A stretch of DNA of 64,000 nt, from the NCBI RefSeq assembly GCF_005405365.1, contig NZ_BJDX01000003.1, forward strand, positions 248,001-312,000, in the 5' to 3' direction. The first letter of the stretch is position 1. Each line of letters begins with the position of its first letter. The notes beneath the pieces were generated by a model. The model saw only the letters and a list, made by a program, of their open reading frames with translations. It was not told the DNA's origin and searched no databases. Position numbers and translations under genes: made by a program. The DNA is from Enterococcus xiangfangensis. GTDB lineage: Bacteria; Bacillota; Bacilli; Lactobacillales; Enterococcaceae. Of the stretch, positions 33,061 to 42,290 are shown piece after piece.

Positions 33061-34725
33061 ATGAAACGTTCGAAACGTTTTGAAGTACTTGAACAACGCC
33101 CAATTCATCAAGATGGCTTTGTTAAAGAATGGATCGATGAAGGATTTATTGCTATGGAAAGTCCAAATGATCCAAAACCAAGTATTAAAGTTGAAAACGG
33201 TGTGATTACAGAACTTGATGGAAAAAAACGTGAAGACTTTGACTTGATCGATCTTTATATCGCCGAACACGGTATTGATAAAGAGGGAGCCGAACGAGTT
33301 CTAGCAATGGATTCAGTTGAATTAGCAAATATGTTATGTAATCCAAATGTTGCTCGTGAAGATATCGTGAAATTAACGTTATCAATGACGCCAGCTAAAG
33401 TAGTGGATGTTGTTAGTCAAATGAATGTTGTTGAAATGATGATGGCGATGCAAAAAATGCATCCTCGCCGCAGTGTAGCAACACAATCACATGTTACAAA
33501 TTTACGTGATAATCCAGTACAGATTGCGGCTGACGCGGCTGAAGGTGCATTGCGCGGATTTGCTGAACAAGAAACGACGGTTGCTGTCGCAAGATATGCG
33601 CCATTTAATGCTATCTCAATCATGGTTGGGTCACAAGTGGGTCGTCCAGGTGTGTTGACACAATGTTCAGTAGAAGAAGCATTAGAACTTGATCTTGGAA
33701 TGCGCGGATTTACCTCCTATGCGGAAACAATTTCCGTTTATGGAACTGAACCGGTCTTTACTGATGGGGATGACACACCTTGGTCAAAAGGATTCTTAGC
33801 TTCTTGTTATGCTTCTCGCGGTTTGAAAATGCGTTTTACCTCCGGATCCGGTTCTGAAGTCATGATGGGTTACGCTGAAGGGAAATCGATGCTTTATTTA
33901 GAAGCGCGGTGTATTTTCATTACAAAGGCCAGCGGTGTTCAAGGTTTGCAAAATGGCGCCGTTAGCTGTATCGGAATTCCAGGGAGTGTGCCTTCAGGGA
34001 TTCGTGCAGTCTTAGCTGAAAACTTAATTTGTGTCATGATGGATTTAGAAGTAGCTTCAGGAAATGACCAAGCATTTTCTCATTCAGATATGCGTCGAAC
34101 AGAAAAATTGATGTGTCAGTTTTTACCAGGAACGGATATTATTTCTTGCGGATATTCAGCAGTACCAAACTACGACAATATGTTTGCAGGCTCTAATACT
34201 GATATTGAAGATGTTGACGATTACCTAGTCTTCCAACGTGATTTAAAAGTCGATGGTGGTCTTCGTCCGGTGACGGAAGAAGAAGTCATAAAAATCAGAA
34301 GTAAGGCAGCTCGTGCGATTCAAGCTGTTTTTGAAGGCTTAGGATTACCAAAAATAACTGATGAAGAAGTTGAAGCAGCAACTTATGCACATGGTTCTAA
34401 AGATATGCCTGCTCGTAACTTAGTTGAAGATATGAAAGCTGCACAAGAATTGTTAGATCGAAAATTGAATGGTGCAGATATTGTTAAAGCTTTAGCAGAA
34501 GGCGGTTTTAGAGATGTAGCCGAAGAAGTATTGAGTCTCTTAAAACAGCGGGTCGCTGGAGATTTCTTACAAACCTCAGCAATTTTTGATGGTAATTGGC
34601 ATGTAGTATCAGCAGTTAACGACAGCAATGATTATATGGGACCAGGCAGCAGTTACCGTTTATCTGGCGAAAATTGGGAACAAGTCAAGAACATCCCAAT
34701 GGCCATGGACCCACGTTCTATTTAA
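33061..34725 (+). CDS. pduC: propanediol dehydratase large subunit
   Basis: 554 residues, the full family length. It is the adenosylcobalamin-dependent diol dehydratase alpha subunit, which converts 1,2-propanediol to propionaldehyde (and glycerol to 3-hydroxypropionaldehyde). Clear family blocks: the start [94 protein letters not shown] and the C-terminal [18 protein letters not shown]. The active site lies in a TIM barrel that binds B12 with PduD. TTAGGAGG precedes the ATG. It works inside the microcompartment. Confidence 0.97.
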   Translation: MKRSKRFEVLEQRPIHQDGFVKEWIDEGFIAMESPNDPKPSIKVENGVITELDGKKREDFDLIDLYIAEHGIDKEGAERVLAMDSVELANMLCNPNVAREDIVKLTLSMTPAKVVDVVSQMNVVEMMMAMQKMHPRRSVATQSHVTNLRDNPVQIAADAAEGALRGFAEQETTVAVARYAPFNAISIMVGSQVGRPGVLTQCSVEEALELDLGMRGFTSYAETISVYGTEPVFTDGDDTPWSKGFLASCYASRGLKMRFTSGSGSEVMMGYAEGKSMLYLEARCIFITKASGVQGLQNGAVSCIGIPGSVPSGIRAVLAENLICVMMDLEVASGNDQAFSHSDMRRTEKLMCQFLPGTDIISCGYSAVPNYDNMFAGSNTDIEDVDDYLVFQRDLKVDGGLRPVTEEEVIKIRSKAARAIQAVFEGLGLPKITDEEVEAATYAHGSKDMPARNLVEDMKAAQELLDRKLNGADIVKALAEGGFRDVAEEVLSLLKQRVAGDFLQTSAIFDGNWHVVSAVNDSNDYMGPGSSYRLSGENWEQVKNIPMAMDPRSI

Positions 34726-34747
34726 CTGGGACAGAAAGGAGAAGAAA

Positions 34748-35470
34748 ATGTCAGAAACAACGATCAATGAATCTCTATTACGCGCAATTATTCGAGATGT
34801 TTTAAAAGAGATGCCGCTGGATGATAAACCTGTGACATTTAAAGAAAGTATTGCTGGAAATTCTAAATTAAGCGAAGCAAAATCTGAAAAGTCAGATGTA
34901 CCTACCGCAATCAAACAATTAGCATGGTTCAAGCATATTGATGTAGCACAACCTGGAGTGGCCCAAGACGAAGTTGTTATTGCAGTTGCACCTGGTTTTG
35001 CGGAAGCAATGCAAGAAAATCTTTTAGGAATTCCTCATAAAGAAATTTTACGTCAAATGATTGCAGGAATTGAAGAAGAAGGATTACGAGCGCGGGTAGT
35101 CAAAGTCTATCGAACAGCTGATGTTTCCTTTGCTGGAGCCGAGGGAGACAAAATCTCAGGATCTGGAATCTCGATTGCGATTCAATCAAAGGGAACAACG
35201 ATCATCCATCAAAAAGATCTTGAACCACTTTCAAATCTTGAATTATTCCCGCAAGCACCGACATTAACACTCGATACTTATCGGGCGATTGGTAAAAATG
35301 CAGCGAAATATGCCAAAGGTGAATCACCAGACCCAGTTCCGACCGTCAGTGATCAAATGTCTCGAGTTGCTTATCAAGCAAAATCTGCTTTGATGCACAT
35401 CAAAGAAACAAAATATGTTGTGATTGGAAAACCGGCTGAAGAAATCCAAATTGATTTCACGCAAGCATAG
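34748..35470 (+). CDS. pduD: propanediol dehydratase medium subunit
   Basis: 240 residues from ATG 34748 (GAAAGGAG upstream; an ORF open from 34628 lies inside pduC). The N-terminal [16 protein letters not shown] helix is the known type of encapsulation signal that directs the dehydratase into the microcompartment, followed by a flexible linker to about residue 60. The catalytic beta subunit then follows with [15 protein letters not shown] and [20 protein letters not shown], which contacts the nucleotide loop of B12. It lies 22 bases after pduC. Confidence 0.95.
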   Translation: MSETTINESLLRAIIRDVLKEMPLDDKPVTFKESIAGNSKLSEAKSEKSDVPTAIKQLAWFKHIDVAQPGVAQDEVVIAVAPGFAEAMQENLLGIPHKEILRQMIAGIEEEGLRARVVKVYRTADVSFAGAEGDKISGSGISIAIQSKGTTIIHQKDLEPLSNLELFPQAPTLTLDTYRAIGKNAAKYAKGESPDPVPTVSDQMSRVAYQAKSALMHIKETKYVVIGKPAEEIQIDFTQA

Positions 35471-35481
35471 GAGAGAAAAAA

Positions 35482-35991
35482 ATGGCTGAAATAGATGAAT
35501 TAATCAAACGAATCAGTGCACAAATCGCTGCTGAAGGGAACACCGATCATTCTTCAGTTGCGACGGCACCTCAAGCAGAAATGAAGCGCAGTGATTATCC
35601 ATTATTCGAAAAACATCCTGATATCGTGCGTTCACCAAGTGGCAAAGGAATCAATGACATCACGTTAGACAAAGTTTTAGCTGGCGAAATTGATGGAAAA
35701 GATCTACGTATTACTCGCGAAACGCTGAAATATCAAGGTCAGATTGCAAGTGATGCCGGACGTGATGTTTTACAAGAAAACTTCAAACGAGCCGCTGAGT
35801 TAACAGCGATTCCAGATGAACGATTGTTAGAAATGTATGGTGAATTACGTCCATATCGTTCTTCTAAAGCTGATTTATTAGCAATGGCTGATGAACTAGA
35901 AACAAAATATAATGCACAAATTACCGCTGATTTTGTCCGTGAAGCGGCTGAATATTACGAGACACGTAAGAAACTTAAAGGGGATAACTAG
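35482..35991 (+). CDS. pduE: propanediol dehydratase small subunit
   Basis: 169 residues. It begins MAEIDELIKRISAQIAAEGN, an amphipathic helix of the same kind as the cargo tags, then a linker and the compact gamma subunit with YPLFEKHPDIVRSPSGKGIN, TLDKVLAGEIDGKDLRIT and ERLLEMYGELRPYRSS. It completes the (alpha-beta-gamma)2 dehydratase. GAGAGAAAAAA site, 11 bases after pduD. Confidence 0.95.
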   Translation: MAEIDELIKRISAQIAAEGNTDHSSVATAPQAEMKRSDYPLFEKHPDIVRSPSGKGINDITLDKVLAGEIDGKDLRITRETLKYQGQIASDAGRDVLQENFKRAAELTAIPDERLLEMYGELRPYRSSKADLLAMADELETKYNAQITADFVREAAEYYETRKKLKGDN

Positions 35992-36006
35992 ACGAGGAGG
36001 CTTAGT

Positions 36007-37839
36007 ATGAAAAAAGTCATAGGCGTCGATATCGGAAATTCCTCGACTGAAGTTGCTTTAGCAGAGGTTTCAGAAATCGGTGAAGTTAATTTTATTGCAT
36101 CAGCGATTTCCGAAACAACTGGGATCAAAGGAACTAAAAGAAATCTAATCGGTATTCAAAAATCGATTCAAGCAGTTTTGAAAAAAGCCGAGCTCTCCAC
36201 AAAAGAAATTGATTTAATCCGAATCAATGAAGCAACACCAGTTATCGGTGATGTAGCAATGGAGACAATTACTGAAACGATCATTACAGAATCAACGATG
36301 ATCGGCCATGATCCCAAAACACCTGGTGGTGAAGGATTGGGTATTGGCTATACCGTTCTATTAACTGACCTTTTTACTGAAACGAATAAAGAACGAAAAT
36401 ACATTGTTGTTGTGCCGAAGCTGATCGATTTTGATGATGCTGCTAAACTGATCAATCTCTATGACGAATACGGTTACCATGTGACTGCCGCAATTTTACA
36501 AAAAGATGATGGTGTATTAATCCACAATCGGCTGAATAAAAAAATTCCGATCGTCGATGAAGTTGCTTTTGTTGAAAAAGTGCCTTTAAATATGCTGGCA
36601 GCAGTAGAAGTAGCCAGTCAGGGGCAAGTTATTTCTGAACTTTCTAATCCTTATGGAATCGCGACAGTATTTGACTTGACTTCTGACGAGACTAAAAATA
36701 TCGTTCCTGTTTCTCGAGCATTGATTGGAAATCGCTCAGCAGTTGTCATTAAGACACCTGAAGGAGATGTCAAGGCCCGTGTGATCCCTGCCGGTAATTT
36801 AGTATTACAAGGGGATGGACGCACCGAAAAAATTGGGATTTCAGCTGGTGCTGAAAAAATTATGAAGGTCATTTCCAGTTTTGAGAATATCGATAACGTA
36901 ACAGGAGAAGCTGGGACTAACATAGGCGGCATGCTAGAGCGGGTCCGTGTAACGATGTCAGAATTGACCAACAAACAATTGAAGGATATTTGTATTCAGG
37001 ATTTATTAGCAATCGATACATTTGTACCATTAAATGTCAAAGGCGGTTTAGCTGGAGAATTCTCACTTGAACAGGCAGTCGGCATCGCTTCAATGGTTAA
37101 ATCAGATCATTTACAGATGGCTTTGATTGCGGATGAGATCCAGAAACAATTAGGGATACAAGTTGAAATTGGTGGTGCAGAAGCAGAAGCAGCAATCTTG
37201 GGCGCATTGACGACGGCGGGAACGAACAAGCCGTTAGCAATTTTAGACTTAGGAGCCGGCTCAACTGATGCATCGATTATTGATCAAACTGGTAAAACGA
37301 CTGCCACTCATTTAGCTGGAGCCGGTGATATGGTGACGATGATCATTAATTCGGAGCTTGGGCTTGAAGATCGGTATTTAGCTGAAGAAATCAAGAAGTA
37401 TCCTTTAGCCAAAGTAGAAAGCCTATTTTATATCCGCCATGAAGACGGGACCGTAGAATTTTTTGATAAAGCACTACCAGCAAATATTTTTGCTAAAACC
37501 GTGGTTATTACACCAGATGGATTTGTTCCCGTTACGGGTGATTTGAGTATTGAGAAAATAAAGATTGTCCGTCAAACAGCTAAGGAACGAGTTTTTGTTA
37601 CAAATGCACTAAGAGCACTCGCACATGTTAGTCCGACAGGAAACATTCGAGACATACCCTTTATTGTAATCGTTGGAGGCTCAGCTTTAGATTTTGAGGT
37701 TCCACAATTAGTAACAGATGCATTATCTCACTATTCACTAGTAGCAGGTCGTGGAAATATTCGCGGTGTTGAAGGCCCAAGAAATGCTGTTGCTACGGGA
37801 TTAATTTTATCCTATGCCAATAAGCTCAAGGGGGAATAG
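36007..37839 (+). CDS. pduG: diol dehydratase reactivase large subunit
   Basis: 610 residues. It starts MKKVIGVDIGNSSTEVALAE, an actin/Hsp70-like ATPase phosphate loop; GGEGLGIGYT, AEAAILGALTTAGTNKPLAI and the second phosphate site LDLGAGSTDASII follow. The reactivase exchanges damaged or inactive cobalamin on the dehydratase using ATP. It partners with PduH, which begins 3 bases after its stop. AGGAGGC upstream. Confidence 0.96.
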   Translation: MKKVIGVDIGNSSTEVALAEVSEIGEVNFIASAISETTGIKGTKRNLIGIQKSIQAVLKKAELSTKEIDLIRINEATPVIGDVAMETITETIITESTMIGHDPKTPGGEGLGIGYTVLLTDLFTETNKERKYIVVVPKLIDFDDAAKLINLYDEYGYHVTAAILQKDDGVLIHNRLNKKIPIVDEVAFVEKVPLNMLAAVEVASQGQVISELSNPYGIATVFDLTSDETKNIVPVSRALIGNRSAVVIKTPEGDVKARVIPAGNLVLQGDGRTEKIGISAGAEKIMKVISSFENIDNVTGEAGTNIGGMLERVRVTMSELTNKQLKDICIQDLLAIDTFVPLNVKGGLAGEFSLEQAVGIASMVKSDHLQMALIADEIQKQLGIQVEIGGAEAEAAILGALTTAGTNKPLAILDLGAGSTDASIIDQTGKTTATHLAGAGDMVTMIINSELGLEDRYLAEEIKKYPLAKVESLFYIRHEDGTVEFFDKALPANIFAKTVVITPDGFVPVTGDLSIEKIKIVRQTAKERVFVTNALRALAHVSPTGNIRDIPFIVIVGGSALDFEVPQLVTDALSHYSLVAGRGNIRGVEGPRNAVATGLILSYANKLKGE

Positions 37840-37842
37840 AAA

Positions 37843-38181
37843 GTGACAGTCAGACCGACGATTTTTGTTACTAAATTAGTACCCGATATTTCTTTGAAGC
37901 CTGTTTTATTGGGAATTGAAGAAGAAGGAATTCCTTACGAAGAAGTGGTGACGACTAAACTAACTTTGGTAGAAGCGGCCTATGAATTAGCAGCTAATTC
38001 ACCTTTGGAAGTAGGTATTGTCATGAATAAAGATCAAGCAGTCTTACATTATAAGAAATTACCGGAAGATGAACCGCTTTTTATTATTGATACGGACTAC
38101 GAAGAGCTGAGAAAGCTTGGCACGAATGCTGCCCGTTTAGTAAAAAGGATTCCTTTCAAAGTATTAAAGGAAGTGAAATGA
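37843..38181 (+). CDS. pduH: diol dehydratase reactivase small subunit
   Basis: 112 residues, GTG start. The pattern RPTIFVTKLVPDISLKPVLL, GIEEEGIPYEEV and LGTNAARLVKRIPF matches PduH/DdrB, the beta subunit of the reactivase, which resembles the dehydratase beta subunit and swaps with it. Coupled to pduG, and its stop is adjacent to the TTG start of pduK. Confidence 0.93.
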   Translation: MTVRPTIFVTKLVPDISLKPVLLGIEEEGIPYEEVVTTKLTLVEAAYELAANSPLEVGIVMNKDQAVLHYKKLPEDEPLFIIDTDYEELRKLGTNAARLVKRIPFKVLKEVK

Positions 38182-38673
38182 TTGAATCAAGCTTTAGGAC
38201 TAATCGAAGTAGTTGGTTATGCGTGTGCTGTAAACACAGCAGATGTGATGGTGAAAACGGCAAATGTTTCAGTCATCGGAATTGAAAGAGCAAAAGGTTC
38301 AGGTTGGTTGTCTATCAAAGTCGTTGGTGATGTTGGAGCAGTTAATGCTGCCGTAGAATCAGGTAAAAAAATTGCACAAATGCATTTAAAATTTGTTTCG
38401 GCAATTGTCATTCCAAGGATGGCTGATGGTTTATCAGATATTTGGTTAAAAAATGGAATAGATGCCAGTACTGAATCAAAAAGAATTAAGAAGTCGATAG
38501 CTATTGAATCATCTGTTGGTGAAGAGCTGGTTGAACTAGCATCAACACTTGAGTCAAAAGAAACAACAGGTCATTATACCTGCAACTTATGCAAAGATTC
38601 CGCGTGTCCTCGTAAAAAAGGCGAACCGCGAAAAGTTTGCATCCATTATGAAGAATTAAAAAATAAAGAATAA
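38182..38673 (+). CDS. pduK: PduK shell protein with C-terminal cysteine cluster
   Basis: 163 residues, TTG start directly after the pduH stop. Residues 1-85 form a BMC domain (NQALGLIEVVGYACAVNTAD, then SGWLSIKVVGDVGAVNAAVE). A linker follows (about 90-125). The tail then carries four cysteines in CNLCKDSACPRKKGEPRKVC, a layout suited to an iron-sulfur cluster or zinc. PduK is a minor shell protein. The Cys tail suggests electron transfer or metal sensing across the shell, which may matter because no PduS or PduT is seen here. Confidence 0.9.
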   Translation: MNQALGLIEVVGYACAVNTADVMVKTANVSVIGIERAKGSGWLSIKVVGDVGAVNAAVESGKKIAQMHLKFVSAIVIPRMADGLSDIWLKNGIDASTESKRIKKSIAIESSVGEELVELASTLESKETTGHYTCNLCKDSACPRKKGEPRKVCIHYEELKNKE

Positions 38674-38688
38674 TCGGAGGAATATATT

Positions 38689-38964
38689 ATGAATAACGCA
38701 TTAGGAATGATCGAAACAAAAGGTTTAGTAGCAGCAATTGAAGCAGCAGATGCAATGGTAAAAGCAGCAAATGTCAGTCTTGTCGGTACTGAAAAAATTG
38801 GTTCTGGTTTAGTGACTGTTATGGTTCGTGGTGATGTTGGTGCTGTTAAAGCCGCAGTTGATGCAGGTGCAAGTGCCGCTGAATCCGTTGGCGATGTTTA
38901 CGCTTCATACGTAATCCCTCGTCCACATACAGATGTTGAAGGAATTTTACCAAAGAAAAACTAG
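38689..38964 (+). CDS. pduJ: PduJ hexameric shell protein
   Basis: 91 residues, one BMC domain: [20 protein letters not shown], then [20 protein letters not shown] and [20 protein letters not shown], ending [14 protein letters not shown]. It is nearly identical in pattern to the frameshifted pduA. PduA and PduJ are paralogous, and in Salmonella PduJ can replace PduA when made at the right level, so this intact copy may supply the main shell tile. AGGAGGAATATATT site. Confidence 0.95.
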   Translation: MNNALGMIETKGLVAAIEAADAMVKAANVSLVGTEKIGSGLVTVMVRGDVGAVKAAVDAGASAAESVGDVYASYVIPRPHTDVEGILPKKN

Positions 38965-38992
38965 GATGTAGAACAAAGATAGGATGAATAAA

Positions 38993-39616
38993 ATGAATGA
39001 AGAAGAGTTAAGAACGCTGATTCGTAAAATTATTGCAGAAGAAAGTCAACCAGTTATTCCAATTGGAGTCTCGAATCACCATATCCATTTGACTAAAGAA
39101 GATTTTGCTATTCTTTTTCCTGGTCAAGAGATGACAATCAAAGCCCCCTTAAAGCAACCAGGCGAGTTTGCTTCAAATCAAACAGTAACTGTGGTTGGAC
39201 CCAAAGGAACGATTGAACGTGTACGTGTCTTAGGACCTTGCCGAACACACTCACAAGTTGAGTTATCCCGGACAGAAGGGCGTCAAATCGGCGTAGCGGT
39301 ACCTATCAGAATGTCAGGCGATTTAGCTGGAACGCCAGTAATCACCGTTAAGACGCCTGATGGGCAAGTAGAGATCCAAGGGGCTATCGCGGCAAAGCGT
39401 CATATTCATATGAGTGATAAAGATGCTGAAAATTTAGGCGTTAAAAAAGGCGACCTCGTTAAAGTCGAGATCGAAACAGAACAGCGGAAAACAATTTACG
39501 ATGATGTAGTCGTTCGTCCTGATCCTAAATTTGTTTTAGAAATGCATATTGATACAGATGAAGCAAATGCCGCAAATGTAGGCAAAGGAACGGTTGGCCG
39601 TTTAGTAAAAGAGTAA
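38993..39616 (+). CDS. pduL: PduL phosphate propanoyltransferase
   Basis: 207 residues from ATG 38993 (AGGA 9 bases upstream; ATG 38984 is also possible). The first 18 residues, NEEELRTLIRKIIAEE, are the encapsulation helix. The catalytic domain has two PduL repeats, each with metal-binding histidines: IPIGVSNHHIHLTKEDF and IAAKRHIHMSDKDAE. It converts propionyl-CoA and phosphate to propionyl-phosphate and frees CoA inside the shell. It partners PduP and PduW. Confidence 0.95.
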   Translation: MNEEELRTLIRKIIAEESQPVIPIGVSNHHIHLTKEDFAILFPGQEMTIKAPLKQPGEFASNQTVTVVGPKGTIERVRVLGPCRTHSQVELSRTEGRQIGVAVPIRMSGDLAGTPVITVKTPDGQVEIQGAIAAKRHIHMSDKDAENLGVKKGDLVKVEIETEQRKTIYDDVVVRPDPKFVLEMHIDTDEANAANVGKGTVGRLVKE

Positions 39617-39627
39617 GGAGCTTTCTC

Positions 39628-40410
39628 ATGGATTTAAAACAGTCAAACAAAATATTGAAGAAATTTGCTGAAATTGTCAAAAAACAGCAAGCTGTTAGAC
39701 CAATTTCGCCAAAAGAAAAGTTAAAAGTAGGAATCGATCTAGGAACTTCATCCATCGTCTTGGCTGTTTTAGATCACGATGATGTTCCACTCTATGGGGC
39801 TTTTCAATATGCAGATGTCGTACGTGATGGAATTGTCGTCAACTATATTGATTCAGTGAAGATTGTTAAAAAATTAAAACTTCAAGCGGAAGAAAAATTA
39901 GGGATTGAATTGACTTCTGCTTGCGGAGCGATTCCACCAGGAACTGGAGAAACTGCTCAAAAAGTAGTAGCAAATGTCATCAATGATGCAGGCTTTCTTG
40001 CTCATACGATTATTGATGAACCAACTGCAGCAGCACGCTTTTTAAAACTTGAAGAAGGTAGTGTTGTTGATATTGGGGGCGGAACTACAGGGATCAGCAA
40101 CTTCAAAAACGGGAAAGAAATCGCTGTTTTTGATGAGCCAACCGGTGGGTATCATATGTCGTTGGTACTATCTGGCGCAAAAAAAATTCCTTTAGCAGAA
40201 GCAGAAATTCTAAAACGCGAGACTAGTGATGAAAGAGAAATTTTTGGAATTATTCGTCCAGTTGCTGAAAAAATGGCAAGTATTGCAAAACAATACGTAG
40301 TACTCAATGAAGCAGCACCGATTCTTTTAGTTGGAGGCGCCACTAATTTTGAGGATTTTGTTCCAACTTTCAGCAAAGTTATGGATCATCCAGTTTTACG
40401 ACCCGAATAA
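39628..40410 (+). CDS. EutJ-like Hsp70/actin-fold chaperone, truncated by an in-frame stop
   Basis: 260 residues to TAA 40408-40410. Hsp70-like motifs: VGIDLGTSSIVLAVLD (phosphate 1), VVANVINDAGFLAHTIIDEP, VVDIGGGTTGIS (phosphate 2) and APILLVGGATNFEDF (adenosine). The family normally continues beyond HPVLRPE. Here the same frame reads on after the TAA as PQFVTPLGIAMFD and a second stop at 40450-40452. A single base change has thus cut about 14 conserved C-terminal residues, or the stop is a sequencing error. EutJ-like proteins occur in Lactobacillus and Listeria pdu loci; the function is presumed chaperone-like. Confidence 0.85.
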   Translation: MDLKQSNKILKKFAEIVKKQQAVRPISPKEKLKVGIDLGTSSIVLAVLDHDDVPLYGAFQYADVVRDGIVVNYIDSVKIVKKLKLQAEEKLGIELTSACGAIPPGTGETAQKVVANVINDAGFLAHTIIDEPTAAARFLKLEEGSVVDIGGGTTGISNFKNGKEIAVFDEPTGGYHMSLVLSGAKKIPLAEAEILKRETSDEREIFGIIRPVAEKMASIAKQYVVLNEAAPILLVGGATNFEDFVPTFSKVMDHPVLRPE

Positions 40411-40463
40411 CCTCAATTTGTGACACCACTTGGAATTGCAATGTTTGATTAGGAGGCACATAA

Positions 40464-40976
40464 ATGGATGAAGAGAAACTCATCAGTTTGATTATTGAAC
40501 GCCTCACAAAAAGAGAAAAAGCTCGATTAAATCTGCTCTGTCAGAAAAATTTTGTGCTGACTCCTGTGCCAGATAAAAGAGTTTTTTTCGATTATCATCA
40601 AATCGGGTTGATCCAAGTTCCAGTTCAATTGATTCATGACCTTTATTATTTTGAGAAAGAACCGTGGATAGATTGGCTCTTGACCGGAATCTCCTATCAA
40701 GTTCAATTTGTTTTCGACATCAGCGAACAAACGCTTGCCTTTATCCCATGGAAAATGTTGACCCAATGGCCGCTTGAATTTCATATAAATGGGGAAGTAG
40801 TCAGCGCTTGTAAAAAAAGTACGATCAAACGTGAAGATCTACTATTACTGAAAGAGGGTTCGCTTCTAGTAAAAACGAACCAACAGAAAATAACTGCCGA
40901 AGCTTATGAACTAATTCAACGGAAAAAAATCAAAGTGACAGAAAGGATCGATGAATCATGTATATGGGGAAAGTAG
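40464..40976 (+). CDS. pduM: PduM microcompartment assembly protein
   Basis: 170 residues. The N-terminal DEEKLISLIIERLTKREKAR helix is of the cargo-tag type, followed by RVFFDYHQIGLIQVPVQLIH and ISYQVQFVFDISEQTLAFIP. PduM is needed for normal shell assembly in Salmonella, with unknown mechanism. AGGAGGCAC site. Its 3' end overlaps pduN by 19 bases. Confidence 0.85.
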   Translation: MDEEKLISLIIERLTKREKARLNLLCQKNFVLTPVPDKRVFFDYHQIGLIQVPVQLIHDLYYFEKEPWIDWLLTGISYQVQFVFDISEQTLAFIPWKMLTQWPLEFHINGEVVSACKKSTIKREDLLLLKEGSLLVKTNQQKITAEAYELIQRKKIKVTERIDESCIWGK

Positions 40977-41230
40977 TCGGCTCGATTGAAGCAAGTCAAA
41001 AAGACACTTCTCTCGTTGGGCGTAAATTGATGATTGTCCAACAAGTCAACAGTGACGGAGAAGAAATTCGCTATGAAGAAGTGGCCGCCGATACTGTTGG
41101 TGCTGGTGTGGGCGAATATGTATTGTTAGTTAAAGGTGCCGGTGCTCGCAAAACACAACGTGAGGCTGCGGGTACTCGTGATGTTGTTGATTGTGCGATC
41201 GTTGGAATTATTGATCGCTTTAATAAGTAA
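40958..41230 (+). CDS. pduN: PduN pentameric shell vertex protein
   Basis: 90 residues, start MYMGKVVGSIEASQKDTSLV, then GRKLMIVQQVN, ADTVGAGVGEYVLLVKGAGA and the end VDCAIVGIIDRFNK. This is the EutN/CcmL family, whose pentamers cap the twelve vertices of the shell. AAAGGA lies 10 bases before ATG 40958. It overlaps pduM, which suggests translational coupling. Confidence 0.95.
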   Translation: MYMGKVVGSIEASQKDTSLVGRKLMIVQQVNSDGEEIRYEEVAADTVGAGVGEYVLLVKGAGARKTQREAAGTRDVVDCAIVGIIDRFNK

Positions 41231-41242
41231 GGATGTGTGTGC

Positions 41243-41824
41243 ATGGCTATCTATACCAAAACAGGCGATAAAGGAACAACCAGTCTATTTGATGGTCAAC
41301 GAGTAAAAAAATATTCAGATCGTGTGGATACTTATGGAACATTTGATGAGTGCAATGCGTGCATCAGTGTAGCAGCAAAATTTTGCCGACGCAACGAGAA
41401 TGTTCATCTATTAGAAAAAATCCAGTATAAAATGTTTCAGCTAGCTGGCGAGATTGCAACAGCCGACACGGAGAAATTTTATGGAAAAAGTGAACAGATT
41501 TCTGAGTTGGATATTTCCAGTTTAGAAGATGTAATCGATCGTTATACTGACAAACTGCCAAAGATCACTTCTTTTATTTTACCTGGTACAAGTGTTGCAG
41601 GGGCTCACTTACATTTAGCTCGAACAGTTTGTCGTCGTGGTGAACGGATGCTTGTTCGTTTATCTGAAGAGGCAGACCTAACACTTCGTCCAGAACTTTT
41701 AAAATATGTTAATCGTCTATCCGATTGCTTATACATTATTGCACGTGATGAAGATTGCTTTGATAAAGAAGAAAAACAGGTCGATGAAATCGTAAAACGT
41801 TACATCGAACAAGTAGGTGAATAA
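41243..41824 (+). CDS. pduO: ATP:cob(I)alamin adenosyltransferase, PduO type
   Basis: 193 residues from ATG 41243 (AAGGATG upstream). AIYTKTGDKGTTSLFDGQRV is the ATP-binding start of PduO-type transferases, DRVDTYGTFDECNACIS follows, and RTVCRRGERMLV with the C-terminal VNRLSDCLYIIARDED completes the signature. It makes adenosylcobalamin from cob(I)alamin for the dehydratase. In Salmonella PduO is fused to a C-terminal GlcG-like domain; here that domain is the separate next gene. Confidence 0.95.
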   Translation: MAIYTKTGDKGTTSLFDGQRVKKYSDRVDTYGTFDECNACISVAAKFCRRNENVHLLEKIQYKMFQLAGEIATADTEKFYGKSEQISELDISSLEDVIDRYTDKLPKITSFILPGTSVAGAHLHLARTVCRRGERMLVRLSEEADLTLRPELLKYVNRLSDCLYIIARDEDCFDKEEKQVDEIVKRYIEQVGE

Positions 41825-41825
41825 A

Positions 41826-42290
41826 ATGAATAGTTTAGAAGAAATGATTGAAAAAGTATTAGTTACCGTACAGGCTGAAGAATTGTTTTCAAAAAAAAAT
41901 CTACAGCAAACGATTGATGCGGCAGAAAATAAAGCTTGTGAAATAAATGTTCCTGTAACGATTTGTATCAGTGATCTAGCAGGTAATCCAAGAATGTTGT
42001 ATCGCATGGTGGATGCCAAATTAGTCAGTTTGACATTAGCACCAAAAAAAGCAAATTCAGCTTTAATGATGCAAGCACCAACCAAAGACTTAAACAAAGA
42101 TACGGAACCTGGCGGCGAACTTTATCAAATAGAAACGATGCTAGAGGGCAAACTGGTAACTTTTGCTGGCGGCATACCAATAGAATTCAAAGGGAAGATC
42201 ATTGGAGCTATCGGCGTTAGCGGTGGCTTAGTATCTGAAGATCAATTAATTTGTGAGACTGCAGTAGCAGCCTTCTTAAAAGGAGAATAA
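41826..42290 (+). CDS. GlcG/HbpS-like protein, split C-terminal half of PduO
   Basis: 154 residues from ATG 41826 (AGGTGAATAA overlapping the pduO end). Residues 1-20, NSLEEMIEKVLVTVQAEELF, are a cargo-type helix. The rest is the GlcG domain: ICISDLAGNPRMLYRMVDAK, GGELYQIETM, GGIPIEFKGKIIGAIGVSGG. In fused PduO this domain can bind heme or flavin. The cargo-like helix on the free protein suggests it enters the compartment on its own. Its role is unknown, perhaps in corrinoid reduction. Confidence 0.85.
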   Translation: MNSLEEMIEKVLVTVQAEELFSKKNLQQTIDAAENKACEINVPVTICISDLAGNPRMLYRMVDAKLVSLTLAPKKANSALMMQAPTKDLNKDTEPGGELYQIETMLEGKLVTFAGGIPIEFKGKIIGAIGVSGGLVSEDQLICETAVAAFLKGE

